Below are positions 41,289 through 52,049 of a DNA stretch of 64,000 bases, one piece after another. Location of the stretch: positions 1 through 64,000 of the forward strand of contig JAKSGN010000012.1 in NCBI GenBank assembly GCA_024180945.1, given 5' to 3'. This DNA is from Macrophomina tecta. Lineage: Eukaryota; Ascomycota; Dothideomycetes; Botryosphaeriales; Botryosphaeriaceae. The translations under genes and the position numbers were made by a program. Each line of letters opens with the position of its first letter. The first letter of the stretch is position 1. A model generated the notes under the pieces. That model worked only from the letters and a program-made list of their open reading frames with translations. It ran no database searches and had not been told where the DNA came from.

Positions 41289-41915
41289 ATGCCCATACAC
41301 AAGAGAGATGGAGCAAGCGGTCTCGATCACAGTCTCCCTCCCCCGATTCCACCCCGCTCTTCGCGCCGTCCTCCTCTTCGGCCTCCGCGGCCTGCTACCC
41401 ATATCATTGACTGCTTCAATCCCAGTAGTCCTACGCAAAGGAAGCATATTAGACATCACTCGGATGAAGGACCGTCCCAAAACTCGGGACCAGTTCAGGA
41501 AGCCGACTCATGGCTAAAAAAAGAGTGGAAAACAAACGAAACCCACGCTCCAGCAACTTTCATGTATCGCTCAGTGTTTCCGCTCGAGGAAAAGGAGGCT
41601 CAGAGCGCTAAGTTTCGAGATCTTGACCCTGCCAGTCGAGAAATGAGGGGAACAGACGCACCGGAAAAGACAGTCACATCTTTATATGAAAGAGCGGATT
41701 GGAGGAGGCAATTCGCATCGGCTGCCAACCAACCTCCTTTTATTGAATATATGGGTCAAAATACACGTTGTAAACACGCGAATTCTGGCCCCAGATCACC
41801 AATGGGTGCTATGGTATCACATCAGGGAGCCAATTCGAAGTTGCGGGAAGTGCGTCGTAAGAGCAACTGGGACTTTGTTTGTAGAGGCATAGGTGAATTT
41901 GCAACGCAGCTCTAG
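41289..41915 (+). CDS. Hypothetical proline-rich protein, 208 aa
   Basis: An open frame from an ATG (MPIHKRDGASGLDHSLPPPI). The first ~40 residues are Pro/Arg-rich (PPPIPPRSSRRPPLRPPRP), a composition common in disordered or SH3-ligand regions. The remainder is polar with no domain I recognise. No signal peptide or membrane segment. An intron near the 3' end cannot be excluded. Low to moderate support as a gene. Confidence 0.45.
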   Translation: MPIHKRDGASGLDHSLPPPIPPRSSRRPPLRPPRPATHIIDCFNPSSPTQRKHIRHHSDEGPSQNSGPVQEADSWLKKEWKTNETHAPATFMYRSVFPLEEKEAQSAKFRDLDPASREMRGTDAPEKTVTSLYERADWRRQFASAANQPPFIEYMGQNTRCKHANSGPRSPMGAMVSHQGANSKLREVRRKSNWDFVCRGIGEFATQL

Positions 41916-42293
41916 TTTGCTTCTATTAGAAGAGAGGCATACTATATAGTCCAAGTTCCATACTCCTATAGCACCTTGAAATTCTTACATCTGGATACCT
42001 CTCTCCTTCGCTTCCTTACGTTACGGTTGTCCAAAAGTGTTGGATTTCTATCTGGGCCACAATGCATTGCGCAAATCTGAACACATTTAAGAATGAAGAG
42101 TATAAGAAGAGACCATGTCTCTTTTCCCTAGTCGAACCAACGCCCCTCCACCCCGAACAACAGCAAAGCAAAAAGCAAAGGGGAGGAACAAGGTCTGCTG
42201 CTTATAAGCACCTGGTTGCCCCAGATCAGAGTATTCGGTGCGAAGAGAGGCCATCATTGACATTGCATCGAATATCTGGCCAAATCTATAGCT

Positions 42294-42656
42294 ATGGGCA
42301 GCTCTTCACACCTGACCGAATCGCGATCTCCGACATTTGCCGTATACCCTTTGACGCCACCAACCATGCCTCCAGCAAACTCTCCGCCACGACTCAAGCC
42401 CCGCAAGCGGCACTTTCTACTCTCACGCGAAAAGGTCGTCAACTTCGAACCGTCCGGTCCATGTCAGACTTCTGTTCCAGATGGGCTGCCATGCTATTCT
42501 GTGGAAGCGGCTTGGGAGAGTCGGCTTCAGAGCCCGACGCCACAAGGCACGGATTTCGTCGATGTGCCAATTTCCCCACTCACCTTACCGGAACCTCTGA
42601 TCCACGAGGCTTGGAAAGGAAGAGCCAAGGGTCAAGCTGCGCGTCTGTTTACCTGA
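42294..42656 (+). CDS. Hypothetical protein, 120 aa (tentative)
   Basis: The frame MGSSSHLTESRSPTFAVYPL has more protein-like composition (VNFEPSGPCQTSVPDGLPCY, ISPLTLPEPLIHEAWKG) than the longer overlapping frame at 42062-42721. No family is recognised and the choice of frame is uncertain. Confidence 0.3.
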   Translation: MGSSSHLTESRSPTFAVYPLTPPTMPPANSPPRLKPRKRHFLLSREKVVNFEPSGPCQTSVPDGLPCYSVEAAWESRLQSPTPQGTDFVDVPISPLTLPEPLIHEAWKGRAKGQAARLFT

Positions 42657-43024
42657 CAATGACGAGACTTGTTGTTGGTGTGATGGCCTCTGTGATGGCC
42701 ACTTGCAACTCAGGGCCGTGAGAAGACAAATTATCCATTGTTCATCCGCTTTCGAGCAGGATGAAGCTGGCTGTTTTAAATAATTGTCTTTGTATCCATG
42801 TCGGTCGAGTTCCGTTGAGTAGTATGTCAACAATATAGCGTTGTATAATCGCATATTTTCCTTAGCATTTGCTGAACAAACACAAGTAAGCATTACTCGA
42901 CTCTAAGATCTGGTGCTGTCTGAGCAAGTTTGTGTGTAACGAAATGAAAGAAAATGGATTATTCTAGGATTTTGAACATCCATCGGAAACCATGTGAGAT
43001 ATCCCCAGCTACATCGAAAGCCTA

Positions 43025-43618
43025 CTAATCACTCATCACAAAGATGTCCTCCGGTGCCCCGGATGTCTCCTCTGACACCTCCTTTGATGCCATCTCGTCA
43101 CCTTGTTCCTCCTTTGCCTTACGCAGTCTCCTGGCCTGTTTCACACCATGCATCTTGACCGGCCTCCGGTATCGTCTGGCATTCGTAGTATTGTCCCTCA
43201 AGTGTTCCTGGTGCGGGACGGTGAGGCTCGCTGAATTCTGAGGCCAGGATTGCAGCCACTCGGAAGATCGGTCAACTACACGATGAGAGCGCCACTGCTC
43301 TTCCTCGTTCCGTATGTTCTGGTCAAGAGCTCCCGGCGGAAAGCATTGGAGCGGTGGTTGATGAAGGGAGTAGTTTATCGTAGGAAGTGGTCTGCAAAAA
43401 CGTTAATGTGGATCCCTTGTAGAGTGTTGCAGGCTTATGAACCCTTTCGTGTTGCTATAATCGTTCGCGATTATAAGCCTCGTGAGCGCTGATGGAGTGC
43501 TGGAGTTGTGCCTGTCAGCGGGACTGTAAGGGAGTGATAAACATCCTTCTGCGTACTTTGAAGCAAAGTTTCCCCTCATCTGCTCCTTTGTCGTATCCGT
43601 CTGGAAGGGCCGTTCCAT
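43025..43618 (-). CDS. Hypothetical two-exon protein, 180 aa
   Basis: Exon 1 (43618-43443) begins MERPFQTDTTKEQMRGNFAS. The intron 43442-43392 (GTTCAT...TTGCAG, branch ATTAACG, 51 bases) joins in phase to exon 2 (43391-43025), ending SGAPEDIFVMSD. The second exon has no long ATG-initiated frame of its own and was found by following the frame across the splice. The protein is hydrophilic, with Gln/Pro-rich (YSLHQPPLQCFPPG), Arg-rich (NARRYRRPVKMHGVKQARR) and acidic C-terminal (EEQGDEMASKEVSEE) parts. No domain recognised; possibly nuclear from its basic stretches. Confidence 0.5.
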
Positions 43619-43789
43619 TTGGTGAACAGACTATATTGCTGGAAGCTAACGTGATTGTGTGCAGTCCTCAGTACAGGAAGAGACGTGGAACGTGGGATGT
43701 TAATATACCTACGAAACCGCAGTGCATGGACCAGCTCCTAGAATCCCCGCTTTCTTAACCAGACCACCCCATGGCTGATCTTAATACCC

Positions 43790-46700
43790 TTAGCCAAACT
43801 TTTGCCGCCGGCGCGTGGACCACACCTCGGGTGACTTTCTCTTTCTCTGCACCCTATTAAGTGATTCTCGAAACCCATCATTCACACTCATTAAGCTGCG
43901 AGTGTCCAACAGCAATACGAGACCCGTACGCGAGTACCTCACCGCCCTGCAACAGTCCCGAGGACCCACTGCGCACATTTTGCCAGCAGACTCAATGATT
44001 GCGAGCTTTCCTCGTTGGGCCTGTTCTTGGACGAGCCTCTCCACTTCCGTCTCCACACCCTTGGCATCCACCATCTCATCGAGTACGATCCAGTGCTGCT
44101 CGTCTGCAGCCCAAGTCAAGAATTTGATCCTGTTACCGGTCTCGCTCCCAGACTCTGGCAACGGGTTCTCCTCTCGAGAGAATTGCGTGACGTTAGCGGT
44201 TTCCTGGGGAGCTTCCGTAGTCTGCCAGCTATTCTGGGAGGATGGCGACGGCGTATCGCTACTCACAGCGAAGCCACTTTCGACCGGGACTTGAAGCCGG
44301 GATCCATCTTGCACAGGCGGTACTTGCGCGTTCATGTTCATACCGACGTCAGCATGCTGCCCCTCTGGATCGTGTATGTATCTCCAGAATTCCGAGTGCA
44401 TACGATCGTCCTCCCGGAGGCTTTGCGGCTGTGACAGTCGTCCTGTGGATGGCGATTGCAAGGAAGTGGGTTGGCCAACGTTGGTCGGTGGTGTGTTTGA
44501 GGCTTGCGAACTGTATAGGGAAGACGGCGACGGCACATCGCCCTCTGCACCAATGCCGACTTTCTGGGAGTCGTGCTGTGATGGAACTTGCTGCTCGGCC
44601 AGAGGCTGTAAGGTGTTAGGAATGCTGATATGCGGATGTGGACTCCCTGAACCGTCTTGCTCGCTGCACGACCGGGAGGATCCACGGACAGCTTGCTCTT
44701 CAGCGGACCCGCGCCGCTGTTTTGTATCACGACTAAGCCGTCGCGGTTCTGAAGTGTCTGGAGTCAGAACTTTAGTATCTGCTCTTCCTTCGCCCTCCAA
44801 CGCCGCATCACTATGCTTTCCATGCTCTGTAAAGCCCAGCCCCGGTGTGTCTAGAGCCGCGTCATTTTGCTGCATGACTGGGGCCGGTGGAGCTTCATGC
44901 GCATACTCCGAGGTGCGATAAGGCTCATTGCTGGGGTCTTCGAGTTCCACGGGTGTGGAGGGCTGATCACGAGATCCGACCGAAGGTTCCCGCATGGGCA
45001 TTTCGGGAATGAAGTCGTTTGGCGACCGAGCGGGCTGCGGCGGTGCAGCTTCAGATTGAGCTCCCTGAATGTTCCCCTCTTGTCCAAGATGGTCCGCCAA
45101 GTAAGGTTGAGTAGTTATGTCGTGCTCGACTGCTTGAACCACCGGCACTTGAGGCCCGGATTCTCTCGGCGGCCGCAGATGATGTTCTGGCACCCTAGGG
45201 CCAATGCCAATTATGTTGGAGCATACGTCTGCATCCGGATCCCCTTGATTGGATGTGTTAGAGTTGCTGCAGCATTCGACAGGGCCACTGCCCTCTTCAA
45301 GCCGAACGGCTTGAGCATCCTGCCCACTGTCATTCCAAGTTTCTGGCATCACAGGCTGCATTTCTGCGCTGCACTGTTGTGGGAACGTGCTGGCTACATC
45401 GAGCATCGGCTCATCATGCGTGCTCCTCCTGAGGCTTCCGCTTCGTGCCTTTGAAACTTCTCCGCGGTTTTGCTGGGCGCCTCCTTCATTCGGTTCGGTT
45501 CTTCGGACTGCGTCTTCAGTCACAGCATTGCTGTCCGAAGATGTTGCCATCCCAGTGGCTTCCTTCTCAGCGTCCTTGCCCACCTCTGCGACCATCTCAT
45601 CGGAGCCTGCTACACCGGTGAGTGCTTGGTCTCTCAGACGGCTTGAATCAGCTGCTGTTTTTTGTCTCGTTGCGACATCAACGTCACCTTGTGCATCCAC
45701 TTCTCGGTTAAAGCTCGTTCCATGGAGGCCACCGGGCACTCGCCCAGACTGATCCGTATGGTTGTTGATGTATTGCAGCCATCTCCAGTGGAATGCGCGA
45801 AACATCGATTTCAAGACGAAGAAGGACGAGATTCCCTCCCCTCTCTCTCGATCCTGGTAGAGCAAATGTCCAAGGAAGAAGGACTGCTTATCCAAACGGT
45901 AACTCCGCATCAACGGCTTTCCCGATCTCCTTCCCGGCGGCTCCCCACAGCCGCCCATCACCAGCACGGGTATACGAGAGGGTTTACCTCCTGATGCCGG
46001 TCCATCGCAGTCCGTCAGCTGCAAGTAGCCCGAGATTTGCGGCGAATCAAAGCCCATGCGCGCCGCGAACTGCGCGAACCGATAAAGAATCCCCTCGTCT
46101 GCGTTGGAGCTTGCTCGGATCTTAACGTTCCCTCCGCTTGGCTTGTAGGGCAATCTATCGTAGAAACGGGCGGCGTATGTGTACAGCTGCAGATAGCCAA
46201 CCAGAAACTGAGATCTTTCGTCACCCGACCGGGTCTCAAAGAAGGCCTCGGACCTTTGAATGGCCAGCTGTCCCCGGGGTAGCCTTTTCGGGTCGAAGTG
46301 ATTTAGATATCTGGTGAAGACGGAATGTTTTGGCGATCTGGGAACGAGCCTTTGCATGCACTGGATCAGGTCTCCATGATAGTTTACGTCGGCAAAGAAG
46401 CTGGCGAAGGAGGGAATTACACAATGGACGTTTCTGAGCCTCCGCAGCACCGCGTCGCGCTCGGTTTGGGGCAAGCTGCCGAAAATTTGGCCTGTCGCAA
46501 CCAAACCGTGCAGTGCGGCAAAGTCGAGTTCCGACGATCCAGGGGCTCTCCGCTGTAAGGCTTCGACGGTGGTCTGGTCGATGCTTTGAAGCTTATTACG
46601 GTCACCGCCGACGATGTCTAACCAGACCATGTTGATGTGCTCGAGGTAAGCGACGACTTCCTATGGGTTGAAGGATCAGCGAAGGCGGACTTTGGTACAG

Positions 46701-47497
46701 GAGTGATCGCTGACCAACCTCATCGCACTTCATTGAGAAAATCTTATGCCACGTTGAGAGCCTAAAACCCGGCCCGCGCCACAATCCCGGTATATCCAAA
46801 AGTGATTGCAACGCTACTTCAACTTCCGGGTGGCTTCTGATGGCCATGACGTTCTGTCGCCTGCAGGCTGACAGCATATTCATCCAGCGGGCCCTGAAAC
46901 GTGCTAGGCTCGGGTGCCGACCACACTCCTGGATTTTGAAATAGATAACGCCATCGCTGGGCTTTTTTTGCTCGATATACTGTTCGCTGAGATAAGTTCT
47001 CAATTCGAAGCTGATCTCTGGTTACCGTCTTCAGTATCGAACGATCCGAGGGGGATCATCGCGATATATTGCTAACCTGCAAGGTACAGATCGACAGTCC
47101 ACCATCTGTCATCGGAGAACTTGAAGAACTCCGACGCGGCCTGCAGCCTGTGCCGTCCATCGAGGCAGACAAGCCGACAGCCATCCGGCAGTGTCAACCT
47201 GGGGTACCCATTCAATCCGCTGTTTTGAAGTGCATCTGCGGAGATACTAGAGAGCTGTAGAGCCCCATTGAGGACCGTCTGGTCGATTGTCGCGGGTATG
47301 TGGTTCCGTACCTCCAGCCGGAAGCACTGGTCGCTCTCAAAGCGCTCCTTAAGGTCATGCACAAACTTACTGTCGAGCTTGTCGGCGTCGTGACAGGAGA
47401 ATGACAGGTTCTCGAGACTTATCCTGGCTGACCCTTTGTACTTCAACCGCCTCTCTGCATCAATCCGTTCGTCCCACTGGTCGTTCGCGAAGTCCAT
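43790..47497 (-). CDS. DUF3723 family protein (ParB-like motif), 1,196 aa
   Basis: Exons 47497-47077, 47017-46719 and 46660-43790 join in frame. Introns 47076-47018 and 46718-46661 have GTTAGC...CCAG and GTTGGT...ATAG borders. The N-terminal ~500 residues have the signature order of this fungal family: YPRLTLPDGCRLVCLDGRHR, WWTVDLYLAE, SEQYIEQKKPSDGVIYFKIQ, LDIPGLWRG and MKCDEEVVAYLEHINMVW. The CLDGRHR-x-x-A segment resembles the GxxHRxxA motif of ParB/sulfiredoxin folds, so nucleotide or DNA binding is possible. A ~450-residue low-complexity Ser/Pro/Gln/Glu-rich middle separates it from a conserved-looking C-terminal block (KFLTWAADEQHWIVLDEM) ending in basic RRRQKFG. The biochemical role is unknown. 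The start was chosen as the Met of MDFANDQWDE; the frame is open further up into a hAT MITE. Confidence 0.85.
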
Positions 47498-47978
47498 GCT
47501 CCGATGCCTGTGTGCGGGTATGTGTGCAGGATTCGTGTTTTCCTTTAAAGCCTTGACCCTTTGCGGGAAAGTTCCTAGGATATCATCTGATTCGGGGTAG
47601 TCTAGACAGGGGTCGCAACAATCGAGCACTTAATAATTATACCGTTATTATTATCTCTTGAACGTTGTCTTTTACCGAGGCGCGAGTGGTATATAATTCA
47701 CCCGTCGACTATGCTTGCTTGTTGCCCCACTTCGATTAGCGAGATATTAAGTTTGTGTTGAACGACTTGTGATTTTCTATGTTGGAATTGTTAATTAACT
47801 GTTTGTTGCGAGCCCTGAGCCTAGATAAAATTAGTTGGGCCTTGCGCTACCATTATAGGCGCCGACGGGTCTCTTTATATACACATAATTCTTCTTCGTT
47901 TTCTCTATCTTCTTCTCTTACTTCTTAGTGCCGTGATTCGATCCCTGACCCCTCTTCCATTGATGCCCATTCGGAACA
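47498..47978. promoter_or_regulatory. Divergent promoter region shared by DUF3723 and pseudokinase genes
   Basis: A 481-base intergenic region between two head-to-head start codons. CTTTATATAC (about 47872-47881) is a plausible TATA element for the plus-strand gene. The hAT MITE at 47608-47817 occupies nearly half of it and brings its own TATA-like GTATATAAT. Confidence 0.5.
47608..47817. mobile_element. hAT-type MITE (210 bp), TSD AG(T/C)CTAGA
   Basis: Ends CAGGGGTCGCAACAATCG and, in reverse complement, CAGGGCTCGCAACAAACAG. The 8-bp flanks AGTCTAGA (47600-47607) and AGCCTAGA (47818-47825) match at 7 of 8 positions, with one C/T difference. Same family as 25036-25240. Confidence 0.88.
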
Positions 47979-49183
47979 ATGACACAGCCCATCAACCACC
48001 GGAAATCCCGCCTTCCCGATCATCTACCAGACTCGACTCAGATCCGTGACCGCCCGACCGTGCACTCAAACAGGGAAAAGAACGATCGAGCTGCTCCATA
48101 TCCTAAGGGGAAAGCCGCTGATGGCGTACGAAAAAGACCGTCGGGACACCGCAATGTGGGACCGAGCAACCGCCTGCAGAAATTCATCTTGAAGGTACAG
48201 TCGGCCGAACAGGCAGAAAACTCCGTACCTGCCGTAGAAAAGAATCAAGCAACACCCGTCTCTTCACCCTGGCAGATCTTCGAACGAGTTTTCGATATCA
48301 AGCTCAGCAGGAAGCATGACGTCACTGTCGCTCTACGTAAGGATCTGCCCCGCGACATGGTCCTCCTAAGGAAGGTGACCGTCAAAGACCACGGACACGC
48401 TCAGAAGCTCCTCGGTGATACTCACAAGTTCAACCACAAGAACCTTGTGCGCTTTGTGGAGCCATATGGTTTCTCCATATCAGCCGACAGCTTCTACTTC
48501 ATAATGGAGTTCTGTGAGGGTTCAATCAACGACTTTGTGAACTGCGCGGCATGGCCATGGGAATGCCATATTGCAACAATTATCAAGCAGGCAAGTGACA
48601 CACAGCTTCAAGAACTCAGAAGCTCACAATAACATACGCAGATCAACGATGGCGTAGAGTTTCTAGCCCTGAGGCGGTTCTACACCCCGCCTGAAACCCT
48701 GGAGAACGCATGGGTGACACTGGACGGGGATGTGAAAGTCGGTAAGCTCGATCTGACTGCAACCCCTAGCATGCCAGGCCGTGCTAATTATAGAGTCCAG
48801 GAGGTCATGAGGACTGGAAGTATGTGCCCGAGTTCCACGATGAGCATCGAGAAGAGTATCTACAGGGGCTGGCCTGCGTAGCCGTGGAACTCATGTCCAA
48901 AATCAAAGTCAAGACAAGAGAAGACTTCACTCGGATTCTCGAGAGGAACGAGGTGACGTATCCGGATTGTGTTAAGCTGGTGAGAAGGATGACAGATAAG
49001 CCCTATTTGAAGATCGAGGGCATAGACCAAGGGAGTGCATTAGCATCGGACCCGCAAACGTTGAGAAATCAGTCCTTTTTAGGGCAGGCTGAAAGGGGAA
49101 GGGAGGAGCTTCGTTGGTTAGTCCTCTTTTCGAACATCACTGCTTGGAAACCGTGGGCGTACGGGCCGGTTAATAGTCCTTGA
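47979..49183 (+). CDS. Protein-kinase-like protein lacking catalytic motifs (pseudokinase), 364 aa
   Basis: Exons 47979-48590, 48642-48741 and 48801-49183 join in frame. The first intron has a GC donor (CAG|GCAAGT ... ACGCAG), the second GTAAGC...TCCAG. After a ~90-residue basic, disordered N-terminus the protein follows a kinase fold order: a beta-sheet N-lobe (DVTVALRKDLPRDMVLLRKV), the alpha-C/beta-4 region (HKFNHKNLVRFVEPYGF) and a hinge (FYFIMEFCEGSINDFV). The catalytic HRD motif is absent. The metal-binding segment reads NAWVTLDGDVKVGGHEDW, where active kinases have N-x-L-x-x-x-G-x-V-K-I-x-DFG; DFG is replaced by GGH. The C-lobe (EYLQGLACVAVELMSKIKVK) retains helical character. It is therefore probably not a phosphotransferase but a scaffold or sensor. 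It is divergent from the DUF3723 gene. Confidence 0.7.
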
Positions 49184-49456
49184 TAGTGTCTTTTGCTTGA
49201 CTATCTGTTAGCTCTTGTTCATCCTATAGTCTGGACTTGTTTCAATCCAGATTCCTTGCTCACTCGTCATTAGATTTCAGTTAGTGTCGTAAAGCAACCG
49301 TCGACCTTTCGCCAGCCAGCTGTCTTGGGGGTATTGTTATTCGGAGTCCCTGTCTGATTTTGGCATTACGACTCGGTAACGACCATGTTAACCGGAGCAC
49401 ACCGCTTCCATTCTGCTGCCCTCTAATCTTCTGTTAAGATCCTCTTCCTGACTTTT

Positions 49457-49614
49457 TGTTGGGAAGTGTGCAGTGGCAGCTTATTCAGTGATGAAAGGAT
49501 GAATTGGCATAGATTGGCATGGTGTTGGAGGAGGGCGGCCGTAGAGTGGCCCTTTATCCTCTCCTGGATATACTACACTTGGCAGAAAGCCAAATACACG
49601 TGATTATTCCAACA
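49457..49614 (+). mobile_element. LTR-B short solo LTR (158 bp), TSD CTTTT
   Basis: TGTTGGGAAGTG ... TATTCCAACA, with a perfect CTTTT duplication (49452-49456 and 49615-49619). About 85% identical to the 23463 copy across GGCATGGTGTTGGAGGAGGG and AAATACACGTGATT. Confidence 0.88.
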
Positions 49615-50299
49615 CTTTTACTCGTCTTTGTTGTTAACGAAGTCGCCGTTCGTCGTGAGGCATTGTTGCAGAGAGGCTTCGAAGCAAAGTCATGAGAGTG
49701 GTAGGGCAAGGTTGAAAAAGAAAAAGCCAACCATAGTTAAGGTTTTGCACCGTTTTCGTTGATCTCAGGGCTAGTTCTATAATCCGCCATCGCCTCTACA
49801 CACCGAAGTAACCGTTGTACCCCTCATTGACCCAAATATATGTGTATTGTGTGAGCTTATCGTGCGGACATGCAGCTAGCACGGCCTATTATTGTATCAT
49901 TTGAAGTCAGATATGTTTACCTGAAAAGTATGCATGCTGTTCTGTCGATGCTCTTTCCGGGGAAGATCAAGTGTATAGTTAGATGCCAGGTCACACTGCG
50001 AGTTGAAGCTCCCGACAAGTTCCCGATAAGCGTTGTATAGATCAAGCGATTTAAGTGGACGTAATGATTGGCGAGGACTATTAAGGTAAAAGCAAAGTAC
50101 GTGAGAAACGCAAAAGAGAGTAAAGAAATAGAAGAACAAGTGACAGCCTCCAACATCAATTGTTCAGACCAAGTGACAATTCCCTGTTCCCTCAACTGCC
50201 ATTTTAGGCAAGCTACGGTTCATCCATTCTCAGCTCATGGTTCTGATACGGTTCTAAAATCAGGACCCATAATATCTCTCTCTTCGACTTCTTCCACTC
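49615..50299. other. Intergenic stretch, no gene recognised
   Basis: A minus-strand frame of about 90 codons (50195-49917) has one hydrophobic stretch but no other sign of being a gene. Confidence 0.4.
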
Positions 50300-51619
50300 T
50301 TAGTCTATTCTACTTCTGACTTCCAAACGTCGGATCTTTCTGGTCAAAATATCAAGTTTCTCCAGGATCGGACCTAATTCATCCTCGTCCTGTCCGCGGC
50401 GACTACGGTCACTTTTCACGCTTTTGGAGCGCAAACTTCGAGAGTGCGAATCCCTAGAACGCGAACTCTTAGAGCGAGAACTCTTAGAGCGTGAACTCTT
50501 AGAGCGTGAACTCCTAGAGCGACGATTGTTCGAAATGAATGACTGCAGCGATGAATCACTGTCGTATTCTGATCCAGACTCTGCGCTATCGTCGCTTTCC
50601 TCGTCCGTCTGGTCGTCGCCATAGCCATACTTATTGTGCCGGTCACGCCTGTTCTGGCGATCGAGCACGCATACCACCGTCTCCCCGTCTCTTTCCTTAT
50701 GCTCTACTTCACACAGGATCAACGTGTAATTCATCGGCTTTGCTCTCCGTCCTTCGGACTTATCCCTGACCCGCAACGACTGGTGCACTTGCAATTCTGC
50801 CTTGTTCAGCGCCGGTTTAACGGTCCAGAAACACCGGGCCTTGTGCCGTGGGTCGATCCCTTCAAGGCCTTCCCCTTTTGTATCAATCCATGCGATACCT
50901 CGAACTTTCCGGATGTCTCTCCATGTGTATACAGGCCTGTTGTAGTCGTCTCGGCGAGCAAGCTCCCTATGGCTGGGGTGTCGAGCGTTATTTTCAGGGC
51001 GAATTTCGGGCGCTTTGCCGCGCCAGTCTGCTTGATGCACGATTCTATACTTAGGCGTTTCGCTGTTGCCAAATTTGACAACATAGTACATGTCTCGCCG
51101 GTAAGTCAGCCAATATAGGACCTCGCCCTTTTCCTGCTGCTTCGCCGGTGGTGACATGTCAATCGGTGTACCAAACCTGTTGTAGCCCGGATCGTCCTTA
51201 GGATTGTACTTGATCACAGTGTTGTTGCCGGAAAGAGGTGCCACCGCGCCAGCTCCAGGAGGTGCTTCTTGCCGGCCTTGTCCCGCCGAGGGTACATTAC
51301 CCGCGTTCGTCCCCGTTCTACCGAACCCACTGACCATGCTGCCTGGATTCTGGTTATACGGGTTGGGATTGTCGTTCTGGCGCTGCTCCCGCTCCCGACT
51401 CGCGGCTGCACCTTCGGGAAGATTGCTAGAAGAATCAACTTGTGGGATGTCCAACATATTCGAATCATCATCCTTATCGTCTTTGATTTTGACTTTCTTG
51501 TTGGGTCCAATGCCGGTGTCATTGGTGCTGTCATGGTCGCCTGCTGGCGGCGTAGCATTGCCATCTCTTTGCTGCGCAGCCATGCCTGGCTCGTTCGTGT
51601 TAGGATCTTGGCTGTTCAT
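50300..51619 (-). CDS. Hypothetical protein with SR-repeat tail, 439 aa
   Basis: A single exon from the ATG of MNSQDPNTNEPGMAAQQRDG. The N-terminal ~165 residues are disordered (Asn/Pro/Gly/Asp-rich). The middle (~170-330) looks folded: GEVLYWLTYRRDMYYVVKFG, YTWRDIRKVRGIAWIDTKGE, MNYTLILCEVEHKERDGE. An acidic stretch precedes a tandem repeat of a 15-base unit encoding SRSKS (about 50455-50520), giving an SR-rich segment like those of RNA-processing proteins, and a short C-terminal coiled coil (ILEKLDILTRKIRRLE). I do not recognise the central domain. A nuclear role is suggested only by composition. Confidence 0.7.
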   Translation of the reverse strand: MNSQDPNTNEPGMAAQQRDGNATPPAGDHDSTNDTGIGPNKKVKIKDDKDDDSNMLDIPQVDSSSNLPEGAAASREREQRQNDNPNPYNQNPGSMVSGFGRTGTNAGNVPSAGQGRQEAPPGAGAVAPLSGNNTVIKYNPKDDPGYNRFGTPIDMSPPAKQQEKGEVLYWLTYRRDMYYVVKFGNSETPKYRIVHQADWRGKAPEIRPENNARHPSHRELARRDDYNRPVYTWRDIRKVRGIAWIDTKGEGLEGIDPRHKARCFWTVKPALNKAELQVHQSLRVRDKSEGRRAKPMNYTLILCEVEHKERDGETVVCVLDRQNRRDRHNKYGYGDDQTDEESDDSAESGSEYDSDSSLQSFISNNRRSRSSRSKSSRSKSSRSKSSRSRDSHSRSLRSKSVKSDRSRRGQDEDELGPILEKLDILTRKIRRLEVRSRID

Positions 51620-51783
51620 TGTGGTATAATCAAATGTTGTGGGAGCAAAGATCGTAATAGCTATATCCCTGGACTGTGCGCTTGAGGTGCTTCTTGTAGC
51701 TTGCTTGGGTGAAGATCACTTCGAGCGTACTCGAACCGCTTTATATAGTATGCTATTGCCTCTAAAACTTCCTTTCGATATAT

Positions 51784-51970
51784 TTGTATCCGACCATCTT
51801 CATTTTTCCCCTCACTCCTTTGTTGTTTTTCTCCTCCCTTATTCTTTTCATCCCTCCCATATTCTTTTCCTCCCTCCCTTCTTTTTTTCTCTATCCCTTC
51901 TTTTTTCCTCCCTCCCTTCTCTTTCCTTCATCCCTCCTTTTAGAGCATCTTTTCCTTCTACCTTACTATC
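51784..51970 (+). repeat. Polypyrimidine tract
   Basis: About 190 bases almost entirely C and T on the plus strand, with imperfect repeats of TTTTTCCTCCCTCCC. It lies 165 bases upstream of the minus-strand SR-tail gene and 210 upstream of the plus-strand RING-like gene. Confidence 0.85.
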
Positions 51971-52049
51971 TTTCTTTCTTCCTGTCCACATTTTCAAGAT
52001 GGGGACATAGGAGGCCCCGCCTTGCTCCTCAACTGAGTTTAATCAAGTT

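Noticed and set aside
42062..42721. 219-codon plus-strand frame
   Set aside because: Its composition is poor compared with the overlapping frame at 42294-42656; only the latter was kept, at low confidence.
43815..45994. Long plus-strand open frames opposite the DUF3723 gene
   Set aside because: They are antisense to a low-complexity coding exon and have no domain-like sequence; the minus-strand frame carries the family motifs.
47930..47965. tRNA-like TTCGATCCC string near 47942
   Set aside because: No upstream A/B-box or cloverleaf stems could be drawn around it. No tRNA or rRNA gene was found in the window by eye.
49917..50195. Small minus-strand membrane-protein-like frame
   Set aside because: Only one hydrophobic stretch, no signal or family resemblance, and it overlaps equally long frames.
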